From: an uncultured Rhodospirillaceae bacterium | Lineage (GTDB): Bacteria; Pseudomonadota; Alphaproteobacteria; Rhodospirillales; UBA2165 | NCBI GenBank assembly: GCA_913020445.1 | Contig: CAJWAR010000029.1 | Coordinates: 1-50,185, forward strand | DNA: 50,185 nt | Reading direction: 5' to 3' | Program-made: the position numbers and the translations under genes | Shown: in pieces, positions 1 to 8,889 of the stretch | How positions within the stretch are numbered: position 1 is the stretch's first letter | Layout: each line of letters begins with the position of its first letter | Notes under the pieces: model-generated | Told to the model about the DNA's origin: nothing | Seen by the model: the letters and a program-made list of their open reading frames with translations, nothing else | The model's database searches: none

Positions 1-6
1 TTACTA

Positions 7-381
7 ATGGCATTAGCCGAAAACATCGAACTTCATGAAATTGCCGATCTCATTGAGTTTTCCGAGGAAGACCGGATTCGCAAGAAACTCGTTCAATCCA
101 AAGGTGCGGTATGCGAAATCGTCTGTTATACACCAGGGCAACTTACGGTGCTGCATCAGCACCCCATGCAAGACGAAATTTTCTATATCGTCTAGGGCAC
201 CGGGACGATAACCTTCGAAGACCGCGACGATATTCCGGTTAAGCAAAGCAGTGTCGTTTTCGTTCCAGTTGGCACTCTCCATGGTATCGCCACCAACGAT
301 ACCGACCGTTTGGTCGTCATGTTCACCAAGGGGCCGGGCGTTACCGGCAAGGCGGCCAAGGGCTTCATGCTCGGCGAATAA
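7..381 (+). pseudogene. Cupin-domain protein interrupted by an in-frame TAG
   Basis: The frame opens with ATG at 7 and stays coding-like to TAA at 379-381, apart from one amber codon at 193-195. Before the stop the protein holds a cupin metal motif (HQHPMQDEIFYIV). After it comes GTGTITF and a second cupin motif around VPVGTLHGI. In cupins the residue between the YIV strand and the GTG turn is usually Glu or another polar residue, so the TAG replaces one sense codon in the middle of a single domain. The full protein would be about 124 residues, normal for a one-domain cupin. Its substrate cannot be told. It may be a pseudogene or carry a base-call error. It is not a close copy of the three cupins at 7.5-8.8 kb. 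Confidence 0.7.
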
Positions 382-569
382 CCCTTCGGCGGTTTCTGTC
401 GCCTTCACCCTCGCATTTCCTCGTAGGCCATCGGAGTCGATCACTCCAAGGACGTGTTCCCCTACACATGTTTTTTTATGTCTGCTCTGGGTCAGAAACA
501 GACACAATCCAACTCAGCCAAAAGAGTCCGCTTTCGGGGGTAAAGCGGATGCTATTTAGCGCCCTTGGT

Positions 570-995
570 TTAGGCAGCTTTTAACCAAGTGCGGACGGTT
601 CGATCAAATCTTAGATTGCGGCGAGCAGGTCGTTTATGGAGCACGGGCAGTCCGCTTGCGTTGATGATCGCCAACGGTTCTGGTGAAATCTCGCCTATCA
701 GAACGACGACCGGCAGGTCCTCGCCGAACACCGCCGGCAAATCGCGGATCACGTCAAGACCCGTATAGCCATATGGCAATCCGTAATCGACCAGGACGAG
801 GTCGGGTCGGCGCGGGCAAGCCTCAGCAAGATTCATAATTTCGCTCGCCGGGTCACCTTCAAACGTTGTTGTCACTGTCTCGCATCCGAGCGATTGCAGA
901 AGCAGTTCTAGGCCGCCGAGGACGGCGGGCTCGTCGTCGATCACAACCACCAACTTGCCGGTCGCCTCAACCAAGCTCGGGTCCGGTTTGTTCAC
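570..995 (-). CDS. Stand-alone receiver domain, likely the tail of a decayed hybrid histidine kinase
   Basis: This 141-residue frame starts with GTG and holds one response-regulator receiver domain. The acidic pair is in VVVIDDEPAVL, the phospho-acceptor Asp is in LVLVDYGLP, and the conserved Lys is in LPVLHKRP. The sequence style resembles the C-terminal receivers of FixL-like hybrid kinases rather than free CheY proteins. The usual Thr/Ser switch residue after strand 4 is absent (VVLIGEIS). There is no output domain. Just upstream on the same strand, in another frame, lies kinase-like sequence (967-1173). I infer that this is what remains of a hybrid kinase, although it could still be made as a free receiver. 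Confidence 0.6.
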   Translation of the reverse strand: MNKPDPSLVEATGKLVVVIDDEPAVLGGLELLLQSLGCETVTTTFEGDPASEIMNLAEACPRRPDLVLVDYGLPYGYTGLDVIRDLPAVFGEDLPVVVLIGEISPEPLAIINASGLPVLHKRPARRNLRFDRTVRTWLKAA

Positions 996-1173
996 GATGG
1001 TGGATGGTATCGTGGTGCCGCACCGGATTATCGCTGCTTTGCAATACTGAAGTAATAAACTTCAAGTCCTCCTCCGCTATTTTATTACGTCCTGCCACCT
1101 CGCGGGCACACATAATTTTACCATCAGCAGCGTTTTCATTGACGGCGCGGAACTTGTACTCACTCTCGCGCAC
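967..1173 (-). pseudogene. Remnant of PAS/histidine-kinase linker sequence
   Basis: A 68-residue frame contains FRAVNENAADG, which resembles PAS-domain starts of sensor kinases, and KIAEEDLKFITSVLQSS, which resembles the inter-PAS helices of such kinases. The two pieces lie close together with the normal PAS core missing, and the frame then overlaps the receiver gene at 570-995 in a different phase. I read this as a kinase shortened by deletion and frameshift. The call rests on short similarity by eye. Confidence 0.35.
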
Positions 1174-1218
1174 GGTCGGGTATTAATTCCCAATACGCCT
1201 GGAGTATAAATAGACCAC

Positions 1219-3357
1219 TTACCCGGTCACCAAACCTGCATTGCGGGCCCAGCGATATTTCGCACCAAGTACTTCGACCGGCATTTCTGTGGTGTAGGGG
1301 TATGAAACTATTCCCCGTTCATACAGATATTCAGAGGCCTCCTCGACTTCGGTATCACCAACGAGCGAGGCTACTATAGGTTTATCGATGCCTTTGCCCC
1401 TGAACTCTTCGACAACTTCGGCTGTTAATTTAGCGAAGACCATGGGCGGTGTTATGATCGTATGCCAATAACCGAGGATTAGAGAATGAATGCGATCATC
1501 TTCTAGACCGAGACGAATCGTATTCTGATACGTGGCCGGCGGCTCACCACCGGTAATATCAACCGGGTTACCAGCAGCCCCAAAAGGCGGGATAAATTTA
1601 CGGAATGCCGTATCCAGATCATCGGGCATTGCCATCAAGGTCAGACCTTCGTCAAAGCACGCATCAGACAAGAGAACACCCGATCCGCCAGCGCCGGTTA
1701 TGATAAGAATATTCTCACCCTTCGGCGTCGGCAGAACCTGCAAGCCACGTGAGTATTCCAGCATGGAACGCAAGCTCGGCGCACGAATGACACCCGACTG
1801 TCTCAAGACATCATCATAAATCTTATCATTGCCGGCCAGCGCGCCGGTGTGCGATGCGGCCGCTTTTGAGCCGTACGCGGTGCGGCCGGCTTTGAGCATG
1901 ATTACCGGTTTTTTCTTCGACACCCGGTCAGCCACTTCTGCAAAGGCCCGTCCGTCTTTCAGGTCTTCCGCATGCATCGCGATAACTTGAGTTTCCGGAT
2001 CATTCTCGAAATAGATCAGCAGATCATCTTCATCAAGATCGGATTTGTTGCCCAAGCCGACGATAGCCGACACACCCATTTTACTCGAACGGCTAAAGCC
2101 AATAATAGACATGCCGACACCACCACTCTGGGATGACAACGCTACCTTGCCCTGGACATCATAAGCGGTGCAGAACGTCGCACACAGATTCTCGGGGGTG
2201 TAATAGAACCCATAGATATTGGGTCCCATTATGCGCACACCGTGCTTACGAGCGACGCCGACCAATTCTTCCTGTAATTCATGTTCGCCCACTTCGCCAA
2301 ATCCCGACGGAATCATAATTGCCCCCGAGATACCTTTCTGGCCGACTTCATCCATCGCACCGGCGCAGAATTTAGACGGAATAGCAAATACCGCTAGATC
2401 AACATCACCCTCAATATCCAGCACGCTTTTGTAGACTTTCTTACCTAATATTTCGTCGGCTTTTGGGTGCACAGGATAGATTTCACCTTTATAGCCTCCA
2501 TTAATTAGGTTCTTCATCACCGAGTTGCCGATTTTGCCGTCTTCTGCTGATGCCCCTATGACAGCCACGGATCGTGGATGAAACACCTTGGCCATCGCAT
2601 CTTTTATCTCATCGTCAGATGGCCGGAAAATTTCCGGCTGCGGTGAAAAATCAACGGTGATCAAAGCATCGACCGCAATAGCCCTGTCTTTTGTCGCGAA
2701 AACTGGATTGAGGTCCATCTCCTGAATCTCAGGAAACTCCGATATCAGATTTGAAACATTGGTGATAATGTCGGCGATGGCGTTTTTGTTGACAGGGTCA
2801 GCACCCCGGATGCCATTTAGCACCTCGGCGGCATCTATGCTTTCCAGCATTGAAAGCGCCTGATCTTTTTTTGCCGGCGCCAGCCGGAAGGTAATGTCTT
2901 TCAATACTTCGACCAAAATACCGCCAAGCCCAAAGGCGACCAATTTGCCGAAACTTGGATCGGTCACGGCACCGACAATCACTTCCTGCCCATCAGACGG
3001 CAGCATTTGTTGGACTTGAACGCCGGCAACATCCGCATCCGCTTTGTAGCTTTTCGCATTGGCAATGATTTCATCATAGGCCGCCGTTGCTTCTTCAGCA
3101 CTGGCAACACCAATTTTGACACCCCCGGCCTCGGTCTTATGGAGAATATCAGCCGATACAATTTTCATGACCACAGGATAGCCGATGCCATCGGCCACAC
3201 TCGCAGCGTCCGCTGAGGATGTTGCCAGACCTTCGCTTGGCAGTGGAATGCCATAAGCATCACAGACTTTCTTGGCTTCGGGTGCCGTAAGTGCACTCCG
3301 GCCGTCGGACTTAACTTGGTCGAGGACCGCACGAACTATCGATGAATCGTTTGCCAT
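1219..3357 (-). CDS. ADP-forming acyl-CoA synthetase (fused ATP-grasp and CoA-binding subunits)
   Basis: This 712-residue protein belongs to the NDP-forming acyl-CoA synthetase family, which interconverts an acyl-CoA, ADP and phosphate with a free acid, CoA and ATP. Residues 1-240 are the ATP-grasp half (ILHKTEAGGVKIGV near 71-84; GLGGILVEVLKD near 143). Residues 255-712 are the CoA-binding and ligase half (SVAVIGASAEDGKIGNS near 263; SSQSGGVG near 408). The phospho-acceptor His is H503 in SHTGALAG. The usual Cys in the GPNC motif is Ile here (GPNIYG). The ATG follows an AAAAAGGGAGA ribosome site. It is the last gene of an oxc-frc-synthetase operon, 49 bp behind frc, so the likely substrate is oxalate or formyl-CoA, but this is inferred from position only. 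Confidence 0.85.
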   Translation of the reverse strand: MANDSSIVRAVLDQVKSDGRSALTAPEAKKVCDAYGIPLPSEGLATSSADAASVADGIGYPVVMKIVSADILHKTEAGGVKIGVASAEEATAAYDEIIANAKSYKADADVAGVQVQQMLPSDGQEVIVGAVTDPSFGKLVAFGLGGILVEVLKDITFRLAPAKKDQALSMLESIDAAEVLNGIRGADPVNKNAIADIITNVSNLISEFPEIQEMDLNPVFATKDRAIAVDALITVDFSPQPEIFRPSDDEIKDAMAKVFHPRSVAVIGASAEDGKIGNSVMKNLINGGYKGEIYPVHPKADEILGKKVYKSVLDIEGDVDLAVFAIPSKFCAGAMDEVGQKGISGAIMIPSGFGEVGEHELQEELVGVARKHGVRIMGPNIYGFYYTPENLCATFCTAYDVQGKVALSSQSGGVGMSIIGFSRSSKMGVSAIVGLGNKSDLDEDDLLIYFENDPETQVIAMHAEDLKDGRAFAEVADRVSKKKPVIMLKAGRTAYGSKAAASHTGALAGNDKIYDDVLRQSGVIRAPSLRSMLEYSRGLQVLPTPKGENILIITGAGGSGVLLSDACFDEGLTLMAMPDDLDTAFRKFIPPFGAAGNPVDITGGEPPATYQNTIRLGLEDDRIHSLILGYWHTIITPPMVFAKLTAEVVEEFRGKGIDKPIVASLVGDTEVEEASEYLYERGIVSYPYTTEMPVEVLGAKYRWARNAGLVTG

Positions 3358-3406
3358 AAAAATTATCTCCCTTTTTCCGACTGATGCGGAATTTTGTTAA
3401 TGTTTT

Positions 3407-4660
3407 CTACTTCCCAACCGCGCCGGAAGCGTGAATTTCTTTAATTTCCTCATCAGAGTAGTTCAGAACGTCACTGAGGATTTCATCGGTATGCTCGCCG
3501 AGCAAGGGCGACCGCAAGACTTCGGATGGCGAGTCAGATAACTTGACTGGGTTGCCGACGGATAGGTATTTGCCGCGGGTCGGATGATCAACCTCGACAA
3601 CTGTACCGGTATCGCGCAATGACTGTTCCGCAGCTATTTCTTTCATCGACAAGATTGGTCCAACCGGGATATTCAACGGATTACAGATTTCCATGACTTC
3701 AAACTTAGTCTTAGTTACTGTCCAGTCTTCAATGGCACCGAACATTTCATTGAGCCGAGGCAGTCTGGCTTTCGGCGTTGCAAAGTCAGGATCATCCTTC
3801 CACTCAGGTTTACCAATAACGTCGCAAATATTTTTCCACGCGGCAGCCTGAGTAATGAAATAAGTATAAGAGTCGGGATCGGTTTCCCAACCTTTACATT
3901 TGAGGATACGCCCCGGTTGGCCGCCGCCCGAATCGTTGCCGGCGCGGGGAACCGCCTCACCGAACGGAATGTCTTCGCCGTACTGGGAATATTCGGTCAA
4001 CGGTCCTCTTTCGATCCGTTGCTGATCACGCAGTTTCACCCGGCAAAGGTTCAAGACGCCATCCTGCATTGCCGCCGTTACCCGCTGCCCCTTGCCGGAC
4101 TTTTCTCTCTGGAATAATGCCGTGACAATGCCAAAGGCAAGATGAAGACCGGTTCCCGAATCGCCGATCTGCGCACCCGTTACTGTCGGAAGCTCACCAA
4201 CAAAGCCGGTTGTCGAGGCCGCGCCGCCCGCACATTGAGCGACATTTTCGTACACTTTGCAGTCTGCATAAGGCCCCGGACCGAATCCCTTAATCGAAGC
4301 CATGATCATACGTGGATTCAGTTCCTGGATTCGTTCCCACGAAAATCCCATGCGATCAAGGGCGCCGGGGGCAAAATTCTCGACCAGAACATCACAGGTT
4401 TTTACCAGTCGTTCCAGCACCGTCTTGCCGGTCTCTTCTTTGCCGTTAAGCTCTATCGAGCGTTTATTATGATTAAGCATGGTGAAATAGAGCGAGTCGA
4501 CATCCGGGATGTCGCGCAGTTGTCCGCGGGTGGCATCGCCGACGCCGGGACGCTCTACTTTAATGACATCCGCGCCAAACCAAGCCAACAGCTGAGTACA
4601 GGTTGGGCCCGATTGCACATGAGTAAAATCGAGTATCTTAATTCCTTCTAACGCTTTCAT
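3407..4660 (-). CDS. frc: Formyl-CoA:oxalate CoA-transferase
   Basis: This enzyme moves CoA from formyl-CoA to oxalate, giving oxalyl-CoA and formate. The protein is 417 residues, the usual length for Frc/YfdW (about 416-428). It is a class III CoA transferase: it begins [18 protein letters not shown], has the catalytic Asp at 167 in [11 protein letters not shown], and carries the glycine loop GGGQPG at 245-250 that covers the active site in Frc. That loop and the DFTHVQSGP start separate it from general CaiB/BaiF proteins such as the one at 42331. It lies 35 bp downstream of oxc in the same operon and has a GGGGAAATAAAT spacer before ATG. Function is well supported by sequence and by its partner gene. 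Confidence 0.93.
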   Translation of the reverse strand: MKALEGIKILDFTHVQSGPTCTQLLAWFGADVIKVERPGVGDATRGQLRDIPDVDSLYFTMLNHNKRSIELNGKEETGKTVLERLVKTCDVLVENFAPGALDRMGFSWERIQELNPRMIMASIKGFGPGPYADCKVYENVAQCAGGAASTTGFVGELPTVTGAQIGDSGTGLHLAFGIVTALFQREKSGKGQRVTAAMQDGVLNLCRVKLRDQQRIERGPLTEYSQYGEDIPFGEAVPRAGNDSGGGQPGRILKCKGWETDPDSYTYFITQAAAWKNICDVIGKPEWKDDPDFATPKARLPRLNEMFGAIEDWTVTKTKFEVMEICNPLNIPVGPILSMKEIAAEQSLRDTGTVVEVDHPTRGKYLSVGNPVKLSDSPSEVLRSPLLGEHTDEILSDVLNYSDEEIKEIHASGAVGK

Positions 4661-4695
4661 ATTTATTTCCCCGAGTTTAAATTATTTGGACATCT

Positions 4696-6411
4696 TTATT
4701 TTTTGGCGACAACGCTTTGCGGATTGAGATTACCTATACGGCCGCTTTCGGTGCCAGCAGCTTCATCAATCACCGCATTCACCAAGGTTGGCTTGCCAGA
4801 TTCCAGCGCTGCATTCACCGCCTCTTTCAGCCCATCCGGTGAGGTCGCGTTAATTCCGACGCCGCCAAACGCCTCCATCATTTTGTCATAGCGCGCTTCC
4901 TTGACGAATACTGTTGTCGCAACGTCCGAACCACCTGATGGATTGACGTCGGTACCACGATAAATGCCGCCGTTATTGAAGACCACCACGCATATCGGCA
5001 AGTCATATCTGCAGATCGTTTCGATCTCCATGCCAGAGAACCCAAAGGCGCTATCGCCTTCGATAGCCACCACCGGCATACCGGTCTCAACTGCGGCAGC
5101 TATAGCTGTTCCCATGCCAACGCCCATGACGCCCCAGGTACCGACATCCAGCCTTTTACGAGGCTGGTACATATCAATAATGCTGCGCGCAAAATCGAGT
5201 GTATTGGCACCTTCATTTACGAGTATCACTTCGGGACGTTCTTTAATGATCGTGCGCAGGGTCCCGAGCGCACCGTGATAATCCATCGGGATATTATTGT
5301 TTTGTAACCTTGGCGCCATGCGCTCAACGTTGGTTTCCACTTTATCTTTGACCGTATCGGTCCATGCGGCTGGCGGTGGCGCCCACTTCTTGCCCATGCC
5401 TTCAAGCATAGCCTGGACACAAGAGCCTATATCGCCGACCACCGGCGCCGCGATCTCGACATTGCTGTCCATTTCTCTAGGTTCAATATCGATATGGACA
5501 AACTTCTTAGGGCTTTCGCCCCAGGCTTTGCCCTTGCCATGCGATAGCAGCCAGTTAAGCCGGGTACCGATCAACATCACGACATCAGATTCCTTCAACA
5601 CCAGCGAGCGAGCAGCACCCGCTGATTGAGGGTGCGTATCCGGCAACAGACCCTTGGCCATACTCATCGGCAGGTACGGTATACCGCTTTGTTCAACCAG
5701 TGCTCGGATTGCCTCATCGACCTGGGCATAGGCGGCTCCTTTACCAAGGATAATCAGGGGTCGTTCAGCTCCTTTGAGAACATCAAGGGCACGCGCTATG
5801 GATTCCGGTGCCGGTAACTGGCGTGGCGCCGCATCGATAACTTTTACCAGCGATTGCTCACCCGCATCTGCATCCATAACCTGCGCAAATAGTTTTGCCG
5901 GCAGATCGAGATAGACCCCTCCCGGGCGCCCCGAAACTGCAGCGCGGATGGCCCGCGCAATGCCAATGCCGATGTCTTCAGCATGTAATATGCGATAGGC
6001 CGCCTTACACAGTGGTTTAGCGATGGCGAGCTGGTCCATTTCCTCATAGTCGCCTTGCTGCAAATCAACAATCTCGCGTTCGGAAGAACCACTTATAAGA
6101 ATCATCGGAAAGCAATTAGTGGTAGCATGCGCCAGCGCCGTCAGCCCATTGAGAAAACCGGGGGCGGAAACGGTCATGCAAATACCGGGTTTTTGGGTCA
6201 AATAACCGGCAATAGCCGCCGCGTACCCAGCATTCTGTTCATGCCGGAACGACAGTACTCGCATCCCGGTCGCCTGCATGTAACGACCGAGATCCGTTAT
6301 CGGGATACCCGGCACGTTGTAAATTGTATTGATGTCGTTGAGCCTAAGCGCATCAATAACGAGATGAAACCCATCTGTCAGCGAGCCTGCTTCTTCTGTG
6401 TCTTGTGCCAT
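4696..6411 (-). CDS. oxc: Oxalyl-CoA decarboxylase
   Basis: A thiamine-diphosphate enzyme that splits oxalyl-CoA into formyl-CoA and CO2. The 571-residue protein follows known Oxc proteins closely along its length: [12 protein letters not shown] near 35, the cofactor-activating Glu at 59 in [46 protein letters not shown], and the diphosphate/Mg motif beginning [18 protein letters not shown], followed by FNNGGIYRG in the C-terminal domain. The ADP-binding middle domain ([13 protein letters not shown]) is also present. The ATG follows AAGGGAGATACCA. It is the first gene of the oxalate operon; frc and the acyl-CoA synthetase follow on the same strand with short gaps, and a GntR gene lies upstream. 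Confidence 0.95.
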   Translation of the reverse strand: MAQDTEEAGSLTDGFHLVIDALRLNDINTIYNVPGIPITDLGRYMQATGMRVLSFRHEQNAGYAAAIAGYLTQKPGICMTVSAPGFLNGLTALAHATTNCFPMILISGSSEREIVDLQQGDYEEMDQLAIAKPLCKAAYRILHAEDIGIGIARAIRAAVSGRPGGVYLDLPAKLFAQVMDADAGEQSLVKVIDAAPRQLPAPESIARALDVLKGAERPLIILGKGAAYAQVDEAIRALVEQSGIPYLPMSMAKGLLPDTHPQSAGAARSLVLKESDVVMLIGTRLNWLLSHGKGKAWGESPKKFVHIDIEPREMDSNVEIAAPVVGDIGSCVQAMLEGMGKKWAPPPAAWTDTVKDKVETNVERMAPRLQNNNIPMDYHGALGTLRTIIKERPEVILVNEGANTLDFARSIIDMYQPRKRLDVGTWGVMGVGMGTAIAAAVETGMPVVAIEGDSAFGFSGMEIETICRYDLPICVVVFNNGGIYRGTDVNPSGGSDVATTVFVKEARYDKMMEAFGGVGINATSPDGLKEAVNAALESGKPTLVNAVIDEAAGTESGRIGNLNPQSVVAKK

Positions 6412-6513
6412 TGGTATCTCCCTTGGGACAATCGCCGTAGGTTAAAATTTTTGAGCTAAGGTGTTTTGCGCAGGCGTATCTGCCGCAGTGGTAGATGTGG
6501 GAGTTTTTGACTT

Positions 6514-6521
6514 TGTCGACA
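6514..6521. promoter_or_regulatory. Candidate GntR-type operator upstream of oxc
   Basis: The perfect palindrome TGTCGACA, inside TTTGTCGACAT, sits about 100 bp upstream of the oxc start, between oxc and the GntR gene. FCD-type GntR regulators often bind short palindromes with a GT(N)AC core. This is a single match in a 290-bp gap, so support is weak. Confidence 0.25.
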
Positions 6522-6704
6522 TATTTAATCTCTTTCATTTGATCAGCACATATTAGAGCATGATTGACGGCCAGCAACATAATGCCCAATAATTAGACCA
6601 TTCTGGTATGCCACATATCAGCGCACATCATGAAACACCCTACTACGGGGGACGAATTCGTTAAAGTGGGGCGTAACGGTCAGACGGAATTCGCAGATAG
6701 AATG

Positions 6705-7442
6705 CTAGGCCGCCCCTTGGGTGTCGGCGGCATTATCGTCACCATCGTCATCATCCATGCTCAAATCTAGATAGCGTTCAACATGCGCCCGAAGATTAAG
6801 CGTATGTTCGCGAACCAGCGCTTCAGCCCGTTCTGTATCGCGAGCCTCAAGCGCTTTGATGATATGGCTGTGGTCAACAACAGATCGAACAGCTCGATCG
6901 TCCTCACCAATCGTACGGGCTCGAATTGCGCGAACATGCATGAACAGTTCGGCGGCAGTGTCTTCCAATATCTTACATTTGCTAAGTTTCAAAATTCGCT
7001 GATGGAATTCAATATTGGCATCCGAATATTCATCAAGGTTAGCAGGCACTTCCCTATCTTCATATTTTCCAACGAGTTCCCTTAACGTCCCAATCTCGGC
7101 ATCGCTGGCTTCCAATGTGATAAGCCTCGCTGCCATGCTCTCCAAAGCAGCCCACAGCGTAATCATATCAAGAATTTCCAATTTTGATTTGCGTAGCAGG
7201 AATACGCCGCGCCTGGGATACGTGCGAACCAGACCTTCATGTTCGAGTCGCGCCAGCGCCTCGCGCAATGGCGTACGACTAATACCGAATTGCCGTGACA
7301 TCTCTCTTTCATCGAGCCGAAGTTGGGCATCTTTGTGGTATATATTCATCTGCTCGATTGCGGCCTTAAGCGCCTTATAGGTTCGCTCTTTAAGCGTCGC
7401 GCTTTGGTCAATCGGTGTGACTTTAAGTTTAAGAAGCGTCAT
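6705..7442 (-). CDS. GntR-family regulator, FCD (FadR-like) type
   Basis: This 245-residue regulator is likely to control the oxalate operon just downstream. The N-terminal winged helix (about 10-85) shows the family motif: LRLDEREMSRQFGISRTPLREALARLEHEGLV. The following all-helical FCD ligand domain (about 95-225) has the typical Asp/His pattern for a bound metal and an organic acid ligand (NIEFHQRIL, DHSHIIKALEARD, REHTLNLRAHV). The C-terminus is an odd acidic tail (SMDDDDGDDNAADTQ). It is encoded on the same strand as oxc with a 290-bp gap. FCD regulators commonly sense carboxylates such as lactate, pyruvate or glycolate; oxalate or formate as effector is inference. Confidence 0.85.
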   Translation of the reverse strand: MTLLKLKVTPIDQSATLKERTYKALKAAIEQMNIYHKDAQLRLDEREMSRQFGISRTPLREALARLEHEGLVRTYPRRGVFLLRKSKLEILDMITLWAALESMAARLITLEASDAEIGTLRELVGKYEDREVPANLDEYSDANIEFHQRILKLSKCKILEDTAAELFMHVRAIRARTIGEDDRAVRSVVDHSHIIKALEARDTERAEALVREHTLNLRAHVERYLDLSMDDDDGDDNAADTQGAA

Positions 7443-7550
7443 TTTCAGCTGGACCGTTTTATAGAAAAGATAGATTAACCCGATACTGCACTGGCAGGTT
7501 AACGATCACAATCCAAAAGTTCATCACGAGACTTAGGCACCCAACCAACG

Positions 7551-7949
7551 TCAATCCTCCGGCGGCTCTTCAACATATACTTTCACCAGTTCCTCGACAT
7601 TGTTGATGCCGGTGTAGCAAAACACCAAAAAGCCAGGCTCATCGAGCAAATTATAGGCGCCGTGGATTTCACCCCGTGGGATGTAGACAAAATCGCCGGC
7701 CTTGAAATCCAGTTCCTGGAGATCATCATCCGGCCCGATCAAAAGTTTGTCATGGCCGGTGATCTTGTACATCGAGAGGTCCCCATTGACGTGGTAGTGG
7801 CGGTAATTGCGTCCACCGGGCGGGATGATCGAGGTGCCCATCACCATGCCGGCATCCTTTACGGTTTCATCGTTAATGCCAAAGCCGGTGACCAGCGACG
7901 GCGCGTATTCCAGATCTTCTCTTGGTTCACGTACTAAGACAGTTTTCAT
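7551..7949 (-). CDS. Small cupin protein, copy 1 of 3 (metal ligands kept)
   Basis: A single-domain cupin of about 132 residues. The metal motif reads NYRHYHVNGD and the later strand reads FVYIPRGEIHGAY, so three His ligands are present. The start at 7949 (MKTVLVREP) is chosen because GGGGGAAG stands four bases before it; an upstream TTG at 7988 is possible but has no such site. It shares a layout with the two genes upstream at 7989 and 8388: the pattern (I/V)TGPxxD, then PxGEIHG, then a (Y/V)xGV/I ending. The three form a tight run on the minus strand. Substrate unknown; cupins of this type are often isomerases, dioxygenases or ligand sensors. Confidence 0.8.
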   Translation of the reverse strand: MKTVLVREPREDLEYAPSLVTGFGINDETVKDAGMVMGTSIIPPGGRNYRHYHVNGDLSMYKITGHDKLLIGPDDDLQELDFKAGDFVYIPRGEIHGAYNLLDEPGFLVFCYTGINNVEELVKVYVEEPPED

Positions 7950-7988
7950 TTTACTTCCCCCATTTAAATAAACGCCGCGGGCTGCCAA

Positions 7989-8381
7989 TTAGCCGGGCGG
8001 CTTCTCAACAAAAGTGCGGTTTAGATCAGCCAAGCGCTCAACGCCGACATAGGTGAATATTATCGTCGCCGTCTCGGCTGCGGTATTTTCCAGCGCGAAT
8101 ATTTCGCCGCGCTCAACATAGATGAAATCTTTATCTTCGAAAGTATCGGTATCAGCATCATGGCCCGGACCGGTAATCAGCTTGCCCGATCCCTGCACCA
8201 CAAATAACGCCAAATCAGCATTGATATTAAATTGGCTGCGGCTGCGCATACCGGGCTCAATGTGAAAGCGGCCCATCATCATGCCGGGCGCTGGTGCGAC
8301 ATCGCCAGTCACGCCAAGCTCGGCCAGCACCGGCGGCAGCAGGTTTAATTCTTCGAGCGGTTTTTTGACATTAACCAGCAT
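7989..8381 (-). CDS. Small cupin protein, copy 2 of 3 (metal ligands lost)
   Basis: This 130-residue protein aligns with its two neighbours through the cupin core, but where they have RHYH it reads RSQFNINAD, and where they have PxGEIHG it reads VERGEIFALEN. All His ligands of the usual cupin metal site are therefore replaced (by Gln, Asn and Phe), while the fold-forming glycines and strands remain (LITGPGHD, DFIYVERGEI). It probably cannot bind the metal in the normal way. It starts seven bases after the stop of copy 3 and ends close to copy 1, so all three are probably made together. A structural or regulatory partner for the other two copies is a reasonable guess. Confidence 0.8.
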   Translation of the reverse strand: MLVNVKKPLEELNLLPPVLAELGVTGDVAPAPGMMMGRFHIEPGMRSRSQFNINADLALFVVQGSGKLITGPGHDADTDTFEDKDFIYVERGEIFALENTAAETATIIFTYVGVERLADLNRTFVEKPPG

Positions 8382-8387
8382 GACGCA

Positions 8388-8810
8388 TCACCCCTGCTCT
8401 TCCGCATCAACCGGCGGCTGCCATTGCGGTTCCATAAAGACGATACCGGCATCGGCGAGCGAGTTTACGCCGGGATAAACGAACACCAATTCATTGGCCT
8501 CACCGGAACCGATGGCGCCGTGAATTTCGCCGGGTGGAATATAATTGAAATTGCCCTCACCGAAGGAGACTTCAGTGATGTCGTGATCGGGCCCGCACAG
8601 CATGGTGTCATTGCCTTTGATCTTGCACTGACCGGCGCCGCTATGAGGATGATAATGCCGCTGATTTTGCATGTCGGGACCGGAGCGAGTGTAGCCCATG
8701 ACCAGACTGGCATTCGGCACCGTCTCTTTGGTGATGCCGTAAAATATCTCGCAGGGCGGCTCAGCCTTGGTATTGGCCAGCAAATCCTTAAATCGAATGA
8801 TCGTTGCCAT
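8388..8810 (-). CDS. Small cupin protein, copy 3 of 3 (metal ligands kept)
   Basis: A cupin of about 140 residues from the ATG at 8810 (MATIIRFKDLL), which has GGGGGAA just upstream; an in-frame start further out at 8849 is less likely. The motifs are QRHYHPHSG and FNYIPPGEIHGAI, giving the usual His ligands. It is the first cupin of the row to be transcribed. Its C-terminus is longer than in the other two copies (MEPQWQPPVDAEEQG). The neighbour upstream on the same strand is the racemase-fold enzyme at 8890, so enzyme and cupins may serve one catabolic step. Substrate unknown. Confidence 0.8.
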   Translation of the reverse strand: MATIIRFKDLLANTKAEPPCEIFYGITKETVPNASLVMGYTRSGPDMQNQRHYHPHSGAGQCKIKGNDTMLCGPDHDITEVSFGEGNFNYIPPGEIHGAIGSGEANELVFVYPGVNSLADAGIVFMEPQWQPPVDAEEQG

Positions 8811-8889
8811 AGATTCCCCCTTTTTTATTAACAGTAGGCCAAGTGCCACCAGCTAGACATTGATTTAGCTCAATTAGGTATTTGCGGCG

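Noticed and set aside
13..507. A long minus-strand reading frame of 164 codons opposite the cupin gene at the left edge
   Set aside because: It lies antisense to clear cupin sequence, has no recognisable domain, and its openness follows from the codon pattern of the other strand.
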